Positions 49,177 to 58,185 of a DNA stretch of 64,000 bases are shown one piece after another. A model generated the notes under the pieces. It was given only the letters and a program-made list of their open reading frames with translations, did not search any database and was not told the DNA's origin. This DNA comes from JABMQB01 sp963677475 (GTDB taxonomy: Bacteria > Bacteroidota > Bacteroidia > Bacteroidales > Prolixibacteraceae), in the NCBI GenBank assembly GCA_963677475.2, contig CAXXQD010000023.1, positions 186,001 to 250,000 on the forward strand, in the 5' to 3' direction. Position 1 is the first letter of the stretch. Every line of letters begins with the position of its first letter. A program made the translations under genes and the position numbers.

Positions 49177-50265
49177 CTAATAAATTTTTAGGGACACAGA
49201 TTTAAACAGGCAATACACTTTCAAGCCTGGTTTTAATCCTAAAGAAAATCGTGAAGCTTCGGTTATTTCAACAAGAATTTTCTCACCAGCATCGACCAAA
49301 CAGAATGAAAATCCATCTTTTTCTATGATTTTTTCAATAATTCCTTCTACCTGATTGCGAAGTGAGATACCAGAAACCCGTGAAAGGGATAGTGAAATAT
49401 CTTCGGGGCGAATTAAAATCCTTACTTTTTCATTTAAATTTAAGTCTCCTTTAAATGAATGTGTCATTGCCTGAATTAAAAATTTATCGGCTTTCCCTTT
49501 AAGCAAAACAATATCTTTTGATTCGTGAAAGGCAAATACAGATAAATCAAATCCATTAAAAATACCAGTCCCTTGCAGTAAGGTTATATTCTTTTCATTT
49601 GCAATAAGGTCATGGAATTTCCCCGAATCCAAAATCTTTCCATTATATAATAGTATTATATAATCTGTTAGGCTAATCAAATCTGCTAATTCATGGCTAA
49701 CAATTAGCATGGGGATTTGATATTCTTTATTTATACATATTAAATAAGGTATAATATCTTTTCTCAGGCGATTGTCGACAGCTGAAAATGGTTCATCCAT
49801 CAATATTAAATCGGGATTGCTTAATAATGCCCTGCCAATTGCTACCCTTTGACGCTCGCCACCGGAACATTCTTCGGGATGTTTGCCAAGTAAATGTTTG
49901 ATTTCAAGAATTTCGATAACATCGTCAACCTTAATTTCCCCATTCCCTGAATAGCCATACGTAAGGTTTTTAAGAATACTCAAATGAGGGAACAGTCTGT
50001 CTTGCTGGAACACGTATCCAATTTTTCGCTTTTTTACAGGTAGGTTTAATTTTTTGCCAGCATCAAATACAGGTTCCTTATTAATATATATATGTCCATC
50101 ATCGGGTTTTACAATTCCTGCTATAGAATTTAACAAACTTGTTTTCCCATGCCCTGATGGTCCATAAATACCAGTAATCCCTTTTGGAATATCAACTTTC
50201 AAATGCATCTGAAAATTATTCCTCCGAAGTTTGATATCTATATTTAGGAATGAGTTCATGGACAT
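49177..50265 (-). CDS. modC: Molybdate ABC transporter ATP-binding protein
   Basis: 362 aa. Walker A GPSGHGKTS lies near residues 35-43, the Q-loop FQQD follows, the signature CSGGERQRVAIGRAL near 134-148, and Walker B LILMDEP with D-loop. The C-terminal ~110 residues contain a TOBE/molybdate-binding type domain (VRILIRPEDISLSLS). The signature begins with Cys in place of Leu. It energises molybdate uptake, here presumably for FeMo-co. It is the last gene of the nifV-to-modC operon, 6 bp after modB. Confidence 0.93.
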   Translation of the reverse strand: MSMNSFLNIDIKLRRNNFQMHLKVDIPKGITGIYGPSGHGKTSLLNSIAGIVKPDDGHIYINKEPVFDAGKKLNLPVKKRKIGYVFQQDRLFPHLSILKNLTYGYSGNGEIKVDDVIEILEIKHLLGKHPEECSGGERQRVAIGRALLSNPDLILMDEPFSAVDNRLRKDIIPYLICINKEYQIPMLIVSHELADLISLTDYIILLYNGKILDSGKFHDLIANEKNITLLQGTGIFNGFDLSVFAFHESKDIVLLKGKADKFLIQAMTHSFKGDLNLNEKVRILIRPEDISLSLSRVSGISLRNQVEGIIEKIIEKDGFSFCLVDAGEKILVEITEASRFSLGLKPGLKVYCLFKSVSLKIY

Positions 50266-50271
50266 AATATA

Positions 50272-50982
50272 TTATATACTCTTCTTTCTCCTGTTTAATA
50301 CTTTTTTATTTATGTACTCAGCGCCGATCATTGCCAGAAGGGAAATAATAATGGACACAATGACTAATTTTAGAGTGGATCCTTCCTGGCCAGGAACTTG
50401 CATTTTTGAGAATATTGCCAATGGCAGTGTTTGCGTTTCACCCTGAATATTTCCGGCAAAAGTTATGGTTGCACCAAATTCGCCCAGGCTTCTGGCAAAA
50501 CTGAGAATAAAACCACTAATAACTCCTGGTAATGCAAGAGGAAGGGTGATGGTATAAAAAACCCGCCATGACGAAGCCCCTAAAGTACGTGCTGCCTCTT
50601 CGTAATTTTTATCGACCAATTCGACTGCCAGGCGTATAGACCTTGTTGCTAATGGGAATGAAACAACAATTGATGCCAGTACCGCTGCCCAAAATGAAAA
50701 GGCAATCCTTATTCCCCATGATTCAAACAGCCATTTTCCTACGATACCCTGGGTTCCGAATACCACCAGTAATAAATAACCTGTGGTTACGGGAGGAAGC
50801 ACCAAGGGCAAATGTATAAACCCTTCGAGCAAAGATTTTCCATAAAATGATTTGCGTGCCAGAAACCATCCAACTGCAATGGCAAGAGGCAATGCAATAA
50901 AAGAGCATATAAGTGCAACTTTAACTGAAAGCTTAACGGCTAAAAGTTCTTCAGGTGTAAAACTGAATATTTCCATGGGCAC
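50272..50982 (-). CDS. modB: Molybdate ABC transporter permease
   Basis: 236 aa with five to six membrane helices. The EAA-type loop is EEAARTLGASSWRVFYTITLPLALPG; other family marks are LPLVLPPVTTGYLLL and ARSLGEFGATITFAGNIQGETQTLPLAIF, which is characteristic of ModB. It forms the inner-membrane channel for molybdate. It lies 3 bp after modA. Confidence 0.95.
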   Translation of the reverse strand: MPMEIFSFTPEELLAVKLSVKVALICSFIALPLAIAVGWFLARKSFYGKSLLEGFIHLPLVLPPVTTGYLLLVVFGTQGIVGKWLFESWGIRIAFSFWAAVLASIVVSFPLATRSIRLAVELVDKNYEEAARTLGASSWRVFYTITLPLALPGVISGFILSFARSLGEFGATITFAGNIQGETQTLPLAIFSKMQVPGQEGSTLKLVIVSIIISLLAMIGAEYINKKVLNRRKKSI

Positions 50983-50985
50983 ACA

Positions 50986-51744
50986 TCATTGTTGAAAACC
51001 ATATTTTTTCCAAACCTCACAGGCTTCATTTGATTGAATAAAAGTATAAAAATTTGAAGCAATTTGAGAGCTATGGTTTTTCATCCTTGAAATGTAATAA
51101 CTTATTGGCTGGTGCAAAGTATCCGGGAAACTTCCAATTACCTTAACTTTGTGTGAGCTCAATGCATCGGTTAGATAAACGATCCCTAATTCAGTTTCAG
51201 CCAATTCGACCATCATTAATGCTGACCTGACATCTTTTGCCGGAAGCAATCGTTCCTCCAATTCATCATAACAACCCAACTTTTGAAGCGCCTGTTTTGC
51301 ATAAGATCCGGCAGGGACATATTCAGGATTACCTATGGATAACCTTCCATTAAATAATTCCGGAATCTTGCTTAAATCTTTCACCAAAATGCTATCTAAA
51401 TTTGATTTTGATGGTACAATTATAACCAATGAGTTCATGGCACACTGCCTGATTGTACTATCTTCTGTTAAATCGATGGTATATAAATAGTCCATCCATT
51501 TTTTATTTGCCGATAAGTATATATGGGCAGGTGCACCTTGTTCTATTTGCCTTGCCAATGTACCTGAAGAAGCAAAATTTAGGTTTATTTTGATATTGTT
51601 TTTACATTGGTATATCTCGGAAAGATCGCTAACGACTCCCGTTAAGCTTGCTGCACAATAAACATTTATTTCTTCCTTCCCTTTTTTATTGGAAGTTTGA
51701 CAGGCAAGCAAAAACACGAATATGGCAAATACTAACTTTCTCAC
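50986..51744 (-). CDS. modA: Molybdate-binding lipoprotein
   Basis: 252 aa. The N-terminus VFAIFVFLLAC gives a lipobox with Cys15. ModA signatures are YCAASLTGVVSDL, FASSGTLARQIEQGAPAHIYLSAN and GIVYLTDA. It captures molybdate (possibly tungstate) in the periplasm and hands it to ModB. It starts only 2 bp after the HEPN-like gene stop. Confidence 0.93.
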   Translation of the reverse strand: MRKLVFAIFVFLLACQTSNKKGKEEINVYCAASLTGVVSDLSEIYQCKNNIKINLNFASSGTLARQIEQGAPAHIYLSANKKWMDYLYTIDLTEDSTIRQCAMNSLVIIVPSKSNLDSILVKDLSKIPELFNGRLSIGNPEYVPAGSYAKQALQKLGCYDELEERLLPAKDVRSALMMVELAETELGIVYLTDALSSHKVKVIGSFPDTLHQPISYYISRMKNHSSQIASNFYTFIQSNEACEVWKKYGFQQ

Positions 51745-51746
51745 AT

Positions 51747-52139
51747 CTAACCTATTTTAGGAACAGAAGATAATTGAATATCAATCCATTCTTTTAATTC
51801 ATTCATAAAAGAACACATTTTTTCGATATCCACATCGCTGGGATCTAATTTTGGCATTATCTCGAGTGAGCAAAAATTCATATATCGATTTAAAAGACGG
51901 GCATCTTCAAAAAAGGACTTTGGTACCTCGTAGTTCTTTTTAAGTTCGCGAAGCATACTTCCAATCCCTGAATGCTGTGGCATCATTCCGTCCCTGATCA
52001 ATAAACAAGTAAGTAGGTTCTCAATACTCATACTCACCAAATTATAAACAACTGTGTTGCCCAATTTCTTTTTTTTCATTGCTCCCATGGCTGTTTTTAA
52101 GTAGCCATTAGCTTCGTCGTAATACTTTTCCCAATCCAT
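51747..52139 (-). CDS. HEPN-domain-like small protein in the nif/mod operon
   Basis: 130 aa, predicted all-helical. The N-terminal half follows the HEPN plan (aromatic YYDEANGYLKTA, NLVSMSIENLLTCLL, HSGIGSMLREL). The catalytic RxxxxH motif of RNase-type HEPN proteins is not evident; the corresponding helix reads RYMNFC. No nucleotidyltransferase (MNT) partner is adjacent, so a toxin-antitoxin role is unlikely. Its position between a porin-like gene and modA, with 2-11-bp gaps, ties it to molybdate or nitrogenase supply. Function is unknown. Confidence 0.65.
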   Translation of the reverse strand: MDWEKYYDEANGYLKTAMGAMKKKKLGNTVVYNLVSMSIENLLTCLLIRDGMMPQHSGIGSMLRELKKNYEVPKSFFEDARLLNRYMNFCSLEIMPKLDPSDVDIEKMCSFMNELKEWIDIQLSSVPKIG

Positions 52140-52150
52140 CTAACTATGTT

Positions 52151-53320
52151 TTAAATTTTTAATTGAATTGCCAGGCAAGCATAGTTGCCCAAACTTTTAT
52201 CTGCACTTATAAAGTGGTTTTTTGTTCCATTTCCCGAATGCATTATATAGTGTAATCCTATTTTTATTTTTTTATTGCCAGAGATAGCATTCACGCCCGA
52301 ATCCACTATATGGTCGGTACCATCAAAAAAAGAAGCATCCGAATAATTCGCATCGCCTTTAAAACAATCCCACATAAATTGAGGCTCAATAATCCATCCT
52401 TTTGTTATTGGGATGTTAGCTGCCCCCCTTATCGAATAACAATGCGCTTTGTAGTTTGATCCCGCCTTTCGGATTAGTTTTGAATACGAACCATCTATTT
52501 TTATATAATTATAATACGCCATAAAATTGGCACTGATGCTTGATGAATTTTTAAATGCATCTGTTTTGCCTTGATTGGAAGCTCCAAAGCCAATTGTTAA
52601 ACTCTTTTGAATTTTATAATTGTTGTTGTTTATGGAGTATTTGTACGATTTCCATTCAGGATCACCAAGGTTTAGCATTACATGCCCGTTGAGAACCGGG
52701 CTCCATTCGGTTTTTGATATGCTGGTTTTATCCTGTCTGTTGACAATTGCAAGGTTATAATTCAATAAACTTTTATGAAGCTTTAACAAGCCCCCAATAT
52801 TAATTCCGGGGCATATTCCATTGGTTTTTCCGGTGACAAATTGCCGCAAATAGCATGAAGTTTCCGCTTTATCGAGCGAACTGGTAGTCCAGGGGTTGGT
52901 AACCGATTCGCGGCTAATATAAGGAAGGAAAGTTCCAACTGTAATATGAACTGCATCCGTTATTTTCGACATTTTCCATGTGATATTCGCACTCCAAACA
53001 CCAATGGTTCCGGTGTTGGGTGTCCCTTTTGAGGATAAATAAGGGTCTTTCGCCAAATAATCGAAATATAGCATTAGGTTATATGAAAGTGAAGGATCAA
53101 GCTTTCCTTTCAAACCTGCCCTACCTCTTCTGAAATAAGGTGAAATCCGATTTGCATAATCTTCTTCGCCAAGCGAATAACCTGTACTATAAACATTCCA
53201 AAACTGAACATTAAGGTATGGATTTATGCTTGGTTTAAATTCTTTTGTTTCTTGAGCATTGGCCAAGAAATTCACCATGGGAAAAAATACAATGACACCA
53301 ACCTTAAAAAACTTCCGCAT
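52151..53320 (-). CDS. Outer-membrane porin-like beta-barrel in the nif/mod operon
   Basis: 389 aa with a Sec signal ending near LANAQ. The start (SINPYLNVQFWNVYS, GRAGLKGKLDPSLSYNLMLYFDY) and alternating beta pattern resemble OprP/OprO-type selective porins, ending in a hydrophobic strand (YACLAIQLKI). It is embedded between nifV and the HEPN-like gene with 11-bp gaps, so it may carry an oxyanion such as molybdate, or homocitrate-related organic acids, across the outer membrane. This specificity is an inference. Confidence 0.75.
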   Translation of the reverse strand: MRKFFKVGVIVFFPMVNFLANAQETKEFKPSINPYLNVQFWNVYSTGYSLGEEDYANRISPYFRRGRAGLKGKLDPSLSYNLMLYFDYLAKDPYLSSKGTPNTGTIGVWSANITWKMSKITDAVHITVGTFLPYISRESVTNPWTTSSLDKAETSCYLRQFVTGKTNGICPGINIGGLLKLHKSLLNYNLAIVNRQDKTSISKTEWSPVLNGHVMLNLGDPEWKSYKYSINNNNYKIQKSLTIGFGASNQGKTDAFKNSSSISANFMAYYNYIKIDGSYSKLIRKAGSNYKAHCYSIRGAANIPITKGWIIEPQFMWDCFKGDANYSDASFFDGTDHIVDSGVNAISGNKKIKIGLHYIMHSGNGTKNHFISADKSLGNYACLAIQLKI

Positions 53321-53331
53321 ATCTGTTCAAA

Positions 53332-54447
53332 TTAAAGGGTAAACCCGTTTACAAATCCCAGCAACTCAGGGATACTTAAATTTCTTTTTTCTTTTAAGGA
53401 AAAATCTTTCACCATTTGCATTAACCTGCTAACATCCTTATCGCCAAGAGAGACATTTTTTTGTTCCAAAATTTGTTTAACAAGGCCCGATCCAGAGTGC
53501 CGCCCCAGCACCAATTCAGTTTTTGCACCAATATCTTCGGGCAGAAATGGCTGGTAAGATAATTTATTTGATTTTAGGCTGCGGCAATGAATTCCAGATT
53601 CGTGCGTAAATACTTTAGACCCAGTTATGGGTTTTGATTCCGGCAATATCCGTCCTGATGCCTTTTCCACATATTTTGAAAGCTCATACATTTTTGTGCC
53701 ATCAAAAGAAAGACTGTTGCTTGAATACTTTAATGCAAAAAGTACTTCTTCCAAAGCACCGTTCCCGGCCCTTTCTCCAAGTCCGTTGACTGTTAAACTA
53801 ACCGCATTTGCTCCCGATTGCAAGGCCACCAAATGGTTTGCCGTCGCCATTCCCAAATCGTTATGCCCATGAAATTCAAAATCAGTGTCAGGGAAGAATC
53901 CAGCGAGATCATTAAATAAAGCGGAAACAGACATGGGGTTCATAATCCCCACGGTATCGGCAATACGAATCCGTTTAGCTCCATAATGCAAACAACTTGA
54001 AATATATTCTTTCAAAAATCCGGGTTCAGCACGCGAGGCATCCTGGGCACCAACAGCTACAAACTCAAAGTTATTGCGGGCAAACTCCATGATTTCGGGC
54101 AATGAATTTATCACCCATCCCGTGGTTTTACCAATAGAACTAAGCTGCACCTCTGAAACAGGGAAAGAAATATTAATACGTGTTGCACCGCAATCAAGAG
54201 CGGCTTTCATATCGTTAATGGTAGCCCGGGCCCAACATGTTGATTTAAACTTAAACCCCTGGTTTAATAAACATCGGATATTCTCCTGCTCTGATTTTCC
54301 GATTGCCGGGGTCCCAATTTCTAGTTCCGGAATCCCAATTTCATCTAGCAAGCGAGCAATATGTAATTTTTCTTCTAAGGAAAAAACAACTCCGGGGGCT
54401 TGTTCGCCATCCCGGAGAGTTGTGTCCATAATGTAAGGATTAATCAT
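53332..54447 (-). CDS. nifV: Homocitrate synthase
   Basis: 371 aa. DTTLRDGEQAPGVVF at residues 7-21 carries the catalytic Arg/Asp and metal site; FEFHGHNDLGMA provides the metal-binding HxH; FTHESGIH is the C-terminal substrate motif. It condenses acetyl-CoA with 2-oxoglutarate to homocitrate, the organic ligand of FeMo-co. Its place in the nif cluster favours NifV over a LeuA-type enzyme. It leads a tight six-gene run ending in modC. Confidence 0.93.
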   Translation of the reverse strand: MINPYIMDTTLRDGEQAPGVVFSLEEKLHIARLLDEIGIPELEIGTPAIGKSEQENIRCLLNQGFKFKSTCWARATINDMKAALDCGATRINISFPVSEVQLSSIGKTTGWVINSLPEIMEFARNNFEFVAVGAQDASRAEPGFLKEYISSCLHYGAKRIRIADTVGIMNPMSVSALFNDLAGFFPDTDFEFHGHNDLGMATANHLVALQSGANAVSLTVNGLGERAGNGALEEVLFALKYSSNSLSFDGTKMYELSKYVEKASGRILPESKPITGSKVFTHESGIHCRSLKSNKLSYQPFLPEDIGAKTELVLGRHSGSGLVKQILEQKNVSLGDKDVSRLMQMVKDFSLKEKRNLSIPELLGFVNGFTL

Positions 54448-54540
54448 AATTGGGTTTTTTTTGATTGTTTTGAATTTTAATCCCGCATTATTAAATTACT
54501 ATAGTTATTGGTAGAAAAGGTTCATTTAAAACGAGATTAC

Positions 54541-54846
54541 TTAGTCGCTAATCAGATAATCTTCAGCCGCTTCTCCTTCTTCGAGTGCATCTAAAATTTC
54601 ATCAATTTTATCTTCGTTGATGCCCCCATACCAGAAATTGTTTGGATGGATGACCATAACCGGTCCCTGAGAACAAACATTAAGGCATGCTGTAGATGAA
54701 ACAGCCACATCTAATCCGCGATCGTTGCATTCTTCCATGATGTACTGGATATAATCGGCTGCCCCGTTTTTGTTACAATAACCTTTGGCATCGCCTGCAA
54801 CGCGGTACGAATTGCATACTAAAATATGATAATCTGGTTTTTTCAT
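54541..54846 (-). CDS. Thioredoxin-like [2Fe-2S] ferredoxin
   Basis: 101 aa. Cys11, Cys24, Cys54 and Cys58 (CX12C...CX3C) fit the Shethna/thioredoxin-like [2Fe-2S] fold, with the motif TACLNVCSQGPVM. The acidic tail (EEGEAAEDYLISD) is usual for electron carriers. In the nif context it may donate electrons to nitrogenase or to FeMo-co assembly. It sits 38 bp after the NifX-like gene. Confidence 0.88.
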   Translation of the reverse strand: MKKPDYHILVCNSYRVAGDAKGYCNKNGAADYIQYIMEECNDRGLDVAVSSTACLNVCSQGPVMVIHPNNFWYGGINEDKIDEILDALEEGEAAEDYLISD

Positions 54847-54884
54847 TTGGTTTTATTTTATATGAATAATTTTGATAGAGTTTC

Positions 54885-55208
54885 TTAAATCTGTGCAATT
54901 GTGCAATTGCATACCATCACTTTAATGCCATTTTTCATCAGGTTAAAACCCGGCTTGTCACCAATTTTTTGGGTATATAGAATTGTACAGTCATTTATGG
55001 TGTTTAACACGGACCGAAATCGTTGTTCCGAAAACTTATGGTTTGGATCAACAGGTTCATTGTTCTCGCATTGGCAATACGAATCCACTGATCTTTTCTC
55101 CAATAATTTGAGGTTGCCATTCACTTTCTCATAAATCAAAAAGCTGGTGGCTTTCCCAAAATGTTGGTTTACCTCGATTCCGTTTGTTGATGTAATCGCT
55201 ACTTTCAT
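54885..55208 (-). CDS. NifX/NifB-C-terminal-like cofactor-binding protein
   Basis: 107 aa, a single dinitrogenase-iron-molybdenum-cofactor domain (VAITSTNGIEVNQHFGKA, FRSVLNTINDC, NGIKVMVCNCTI). The related NifX and NifB C-terminal domains bind NifB-co or FeMo-co precursors, so a shuttle role is likely. An internal CQCEN segment adds Cys ligands. It could equally be called NifX or a generic NafY-like protein, so no symbol is assigned. It lies between nifB and the ferredoxin. Confidence 0.82.
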   Translation of the reverse strand: MKVAITSTNGIEVNQHFGKATSFLIYEKVNGNLKLLEKRSVDSYCQCENNEPVDPNHKFSEQRFRSVLNTINDCTILYTQKIGDKPGFNLMKNGIKVMVCNCTIAQI

Positions 55209-55223
55209 ATTTTTAAATTATAG

Positions 55224-55262
55224 ACACAAGTATCAAGTCGTAAGTATCAAGAATCAAGATGC
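55224..55262. repeat. TATCAAG heptamer repeats upstream of the NifX-like gene
   Basis: Three to four near-copies of (AG)TATCAAG/AATCAAG occur in 39 bp of the nifB/NifX-like spacer. They match the heptamers in the rRNA spacer (46821-46851). Confidence 0.5.
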
Positions 55263-55356
55263 TAGACTTATTTCAACAAGATTTTTGTGTCATGGATATT
55301 ATTTTGTCATTAAAGATTAATTTGTACATGCCTTGTAAATAGATATGATGAGGTTT

Positions 55357-56670
55357 TTATCCACACCCGGTTCCTTTACCTGAGCATTCGGAACCGCACT
55401 TGAAAGCATCGGCTTTTTTAAGTGTTTTTAATTCTTTGCCTTTGTAAACAGCATCCAATCCTTCATCAATCAACCCGGTCATTTCAATTATTTTAATTCC
55501 GAACCTTCCAATAATTGAAGATGGAGAAGGGCCAATTCCTCCAACCAGCAAGGCCCGGCAATCATCAATCGATTTTGCAAGTTGTGCCCATCGTTCAGTC
55601 CCTGACCCAGGTTTTGGCGTTGGCCTTTGGTCAACTAATTTGTATCCATTCGGAGTTTCCCTGAAAATGTAAAGTTGTTCAGCTTCGCCAAGGTGTTCGT
55701 TCACCAACAGCCCCTCATAGCTAGCAACTGCCACATAAGGTTTGGTTTCATCCATGTTAACACACATATTTGCAACTTCAGAAAGGATTTGTTTTGCTTC
55801 CGGATCATCTTTCCCTAAAAGGCCAACGGCATCGGCCCTGCATCTTGTACAATGCGTCATTGGAGGAAGGTGTTTTTCAACTTCTTTGCGGATTTCTTTC
55901 ATCGTTGCAGATGAAGGTTCTTCCAGGTTCTCAAAGGGTGTTCCTTTTACCGGGAAAATAGGGATGGTATTCATTACATCAGCACCCAGTTTTTGCATTT
56001 CTTCAGCAATATCGCCAATGCTTGAATCATTTATTCCGGGAACTACAATGGTATTTATTTTAACGATAAACCCTTCGCATTTCAACACCCGGATTGCTTC
56101 CATTTGGTTTTTTAGCAGTATTTCTGCCGCTTGTTTCCCGAAGTAGCCACGCTTTTCGAAACGGACCCATTTATAGATTCCTTCCAATGTTTCTGCATTT
56201 GTCCCGTTTAAGGTGATGGTTACGTGACTAACCTCCAGCTTTTTAAGTTCAGCTATGTAAGGTAAAATATTTAATCCATTGGAAGAAAGGCATAAAACCA
56301 TTTCAGGAAATTCTTTGCGGATAAGCCTCAACGTTGACATTGTTTGGATTGGGTTGGCAAAAGGATCGCCCGGACCAGCAATTCCAACAACCGACAGATG
56401 CGGCATTTTTTCTTTCAGACGGATAAGGTAGGCAAGCGCCTGTTCCGGCGACAAAACTTCACTTGTTACTCCCGGACGACTCTCATTCACACAATCAAAT
56501 CCTCTTTTACAGTAGTTGCACTGAATGTTACACAAAGGTGCAACTGGTAAATGTACCCTGGCGTATTCGCCTTTAGCTTCTTTGTTAAAGCATGGATGTG
56601 TTTTAATTGCCTCCCCCAGCCCCTCCGATAGAGGGGAGCTTGGAATTGTATTTCTATTTTTATTTCTCAT
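55357..56670 (-). CDS. nifB: FeMo-co biosynthesis radical SAM protein NifB
   Basis: 437 aa from the ATG at 56670 (seven codons inside a longer possible start at 56691). This start is chosen because it aligns with the nifN start in the duplicated repeat unit. The conserved HPCF is at 25-28. The radical SAM motif CNIQCNYC gives Cys47, Cys51 and Cys54, then GIAGPGDPF. The C-terminal ~100 residues form a NifX-like domain (VASYEGLLVNEHLGEA). NifB fuses [4Fe-4S] clusters and inserts the carbide to make NifB-co. The N-terminal SPLSEGLGEA (13-21) is encoded by a palindromic repeat, not by conserved NifB sequence. Confidence 0.95.
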   Translation of the reverse strand: MRNKNRNTIPSSPLSEGLGEAIKTHPCFNKEAKGEYARVHLPVAPLCNIQCNYCKRGFDCVNESRPGVTSEVLSPEQALAYLIRLKEKMPHLSVVGIAGPGDPFANPIQTMSTLRLIRKEFPEMVLCLSSNGLNILPYIAELKKLEVSHVTITLNGTNAETLEGIYKWVRFEKRGYFGKQAAEILLKNQMEAIRVLKCEGFIVKINTIVVPGINDSSIGDIAEEMQKLGADVMNTIPIFPVKGTPFENLEEPSSATMKEIRKEVEKHLPPMTHCTRCRADAVGLLGKDDPEAKQILSEVANMCVNMDETKPYVAVASYEGLLVNEHLGEAEQLYIFRETPNGYKLVDQRPTPKPGSGTERWAQLAKSIDDCRALLVGGIGPSPSSIIGRFGIKIIEMTGLIDEGLDAVYKGKELKTLKKADAFKCGSECSGKGTGCG

Positions 56671-56747
56671 CTCTTTTAAAAGTTTAAACATTCATTTTTC
56701 TTTTTCTTCTTTTACACCTCCCTTTAGGAGAGGACGGGAGGGGCTTT
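56609..56747. repeat. Palindromic REP-pair unit at the nifN/nifB junction
   Basis: Two G/C-rich inverted arms (56609-56641 and 56715-56747) surround an A/T-rich centre. Each arm holds a CTCCC...GGGAGG-type hairpin plus a second G-rich tract. The right arm abuts the nifN stop codon (56749-56751); the left arm lies inside the nifB coding sequence in frame. The centre, including the nifB start AAAGAGATGAGAAATA, resembles the nifN start region in the homologous unit at 58119-58250. Confidence 0.75.
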
Positions 56748-56748
56748 C

Positions 56749-58185
56749 CTACATATATTTATAGCCCACCGGGGAAACTTCTTGTTTATGTTCAATTAAG
56801 GCATTTGCTATTTTATCGAATAGTTCCTGGGTACCTTCGTACCCAATATGTTTGATTCGCTGCCCGCCAATCCTGTCATGAATAGGGAACCCAACCCTGA
56901 CAATCGGGATATTCAGTTCACGCGCAATGTAATATCCCTTGCTATGCCCGATAAGGATTTCAGGTTTGTTTTCAAGGCACCATTCGCGTATCCGTTCAAA
57001 ATCAAAACCTTCTTTGATTACCATTTTATCTTTATTTTCCGGGCAGTATTTTTTTATTTCCTCTTCCAGCATTCCGCTTTCGGCACCCGAAGCTGCGAGG
57101 CTTATTTCTATTCCAATTTCATCGAGGAAGGAACACATGGCAACTACAAAATCTTCTTCGCCATACACCACCGCCTTTTTACCAAATACATATTTGTGCG
57201 CATCCACATACGAATCAATCAAGCGGCCTCTTTGCTTTACATATTTTTCGGGGATTGGATTCCCGGAGAACTGTTTCAGTTGTTCGAAGAACAAATCGGT
57301 TTGAGTGATGCCAATTGGCATTGGAATATTTTTAAGGGGCACATCCATTCCTTTTTGAAGGTATTGTGCCGCCGTATTTTGTTCGCGGATGTTTTTTACA
57401 CGCCCAACAAAGTTTCCTTTATTTTGGATAGTCCCCAGTTCAATAGAAAGTTTGGCACTTCCGGTTTTTTCAAGCTCGGTAATGGTTGTGCCGCCTTCCG
57501 GTATGCGTTTATAACTCTTCCAAATTGGGTTATCCAGTGTTTCCGAATAATCGGGAACAACAATGCATTCGATCCCGAAATCAGCCACAATTTCTTTGAT
57601 CATACGGATATCTTCTGTAGAAATAAACCCGCTGAAAATATTTATGTGCTTTTCAGTTTCCCCCTTTTTGGCAAACTTTCGGATGATGGATGCAACTGCT
57701 TCGTGAAACCCATCGATGTGGGTTCCCTGATAGCTTGGTGTAGAAGCCAAAACAAAATCGGTCGATTTTTCTTTTGTGACAGAATTATATTCACTGATAA
57801 ATAATTTCACATCATCGCCAATGGTCTCGCTTAAACACGTGGATGCAATACCTACAATTTTAGGATTATATTGGCTGATAATATTATCCAAAGCAATTCG
57901 GAAATTTTGGTTGCCCCCAAAAATGGTTGCTTCTTCGGTAAAATTTGACGAAGCAATGTCAATTGGTTCTTTATAATGACTTATAAGGTAACGCCTTATG
58001 TATGTCGCACAACCCTGAGAACCGTGAATTAAGGGAACGCATCCTTCAATACCTTTAAATGCAATACTTGCGCCTAATGGAGAACACAATTTACAAGCAT
58101 TACGTGTAGCTTTATAAGAAGCCTCCCCTGCCCCCTCCAAAGGAGGGGAATTTAACAAACTGGTATTTTCGAAATTATTTCTCAT
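56749..58185 (-). CDS. nifN: FeMo-co scaffold subunit NifN
   Basis: 478 aa. NifK-like: CKLCSPLGASIAFKGIEGCVPLIHGSQGCATY and TCLSETIGDD hold the [4Fe-4S]-type Cys positions, and VPDYSETLDNPI follows. It forms the NifEN scaffold on which NifB-co matures to FeMo-co. The N-terminal SPPLEGAGEA (13-22) derives from the inserted palindromic repeat, in the same frame as in NifB. It follows nifE with a 63-bp gap filled by the repeat unit. Confidence 0.95.
   Translation of the reverse strand: MRNNFENTSLLNSPPLEGAGEASYKATRNACKLCSPLGASIAFKGIEGCVPLIHGSQGCATYIRRYLISHYKEPIDIASSNFTEEATIFGGNQNFRIALDNIISQYNPKIVGIASTCLSETIGDDVKLFISEYNSVTKEKSTDFVLASTPSYQGTHIDGFHEAVASIIRKFAKKGETEKHINIFSGFISTEDIRMIKEIVADFGIECIVVPDYSETLDNPIWKSYKRIPEGGTTITELEKTGSAKLSIELGTIQNKGNFVGRVKNIREQNTAAQYLQKGMDVPLKNIPMPIGITQTDLFFEQLKQFSGNPIPEKYVKQRGRLIDSYVDAHKYVFGKKAVVYGEEDFVVAMCSFLDEIGIEISLAASGAESGMLEEEIKKYCPENKDKMVIKEGFDFERIREWCLENKPEILIGHSKGYYIARELNIPIVRVGFPIHDRIGGQRIKHIGYEGTQELFDKIANALIEHKQEVSPVGYKYM

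Noticed and set aside
51747..52139. HEPN/MNT toxin-antitoxin module
   Set aside because: No MNT nucleotidyltransferase gene is adjacent and the catalytic motif is missing.
56848..57804. 318-codon open frame antisense to nifN
   Set aside because: It is a shadow of nifN; the protein is rich in Phe/His/Ile without any family pattern, while nifN on the other strand is unmistakable.
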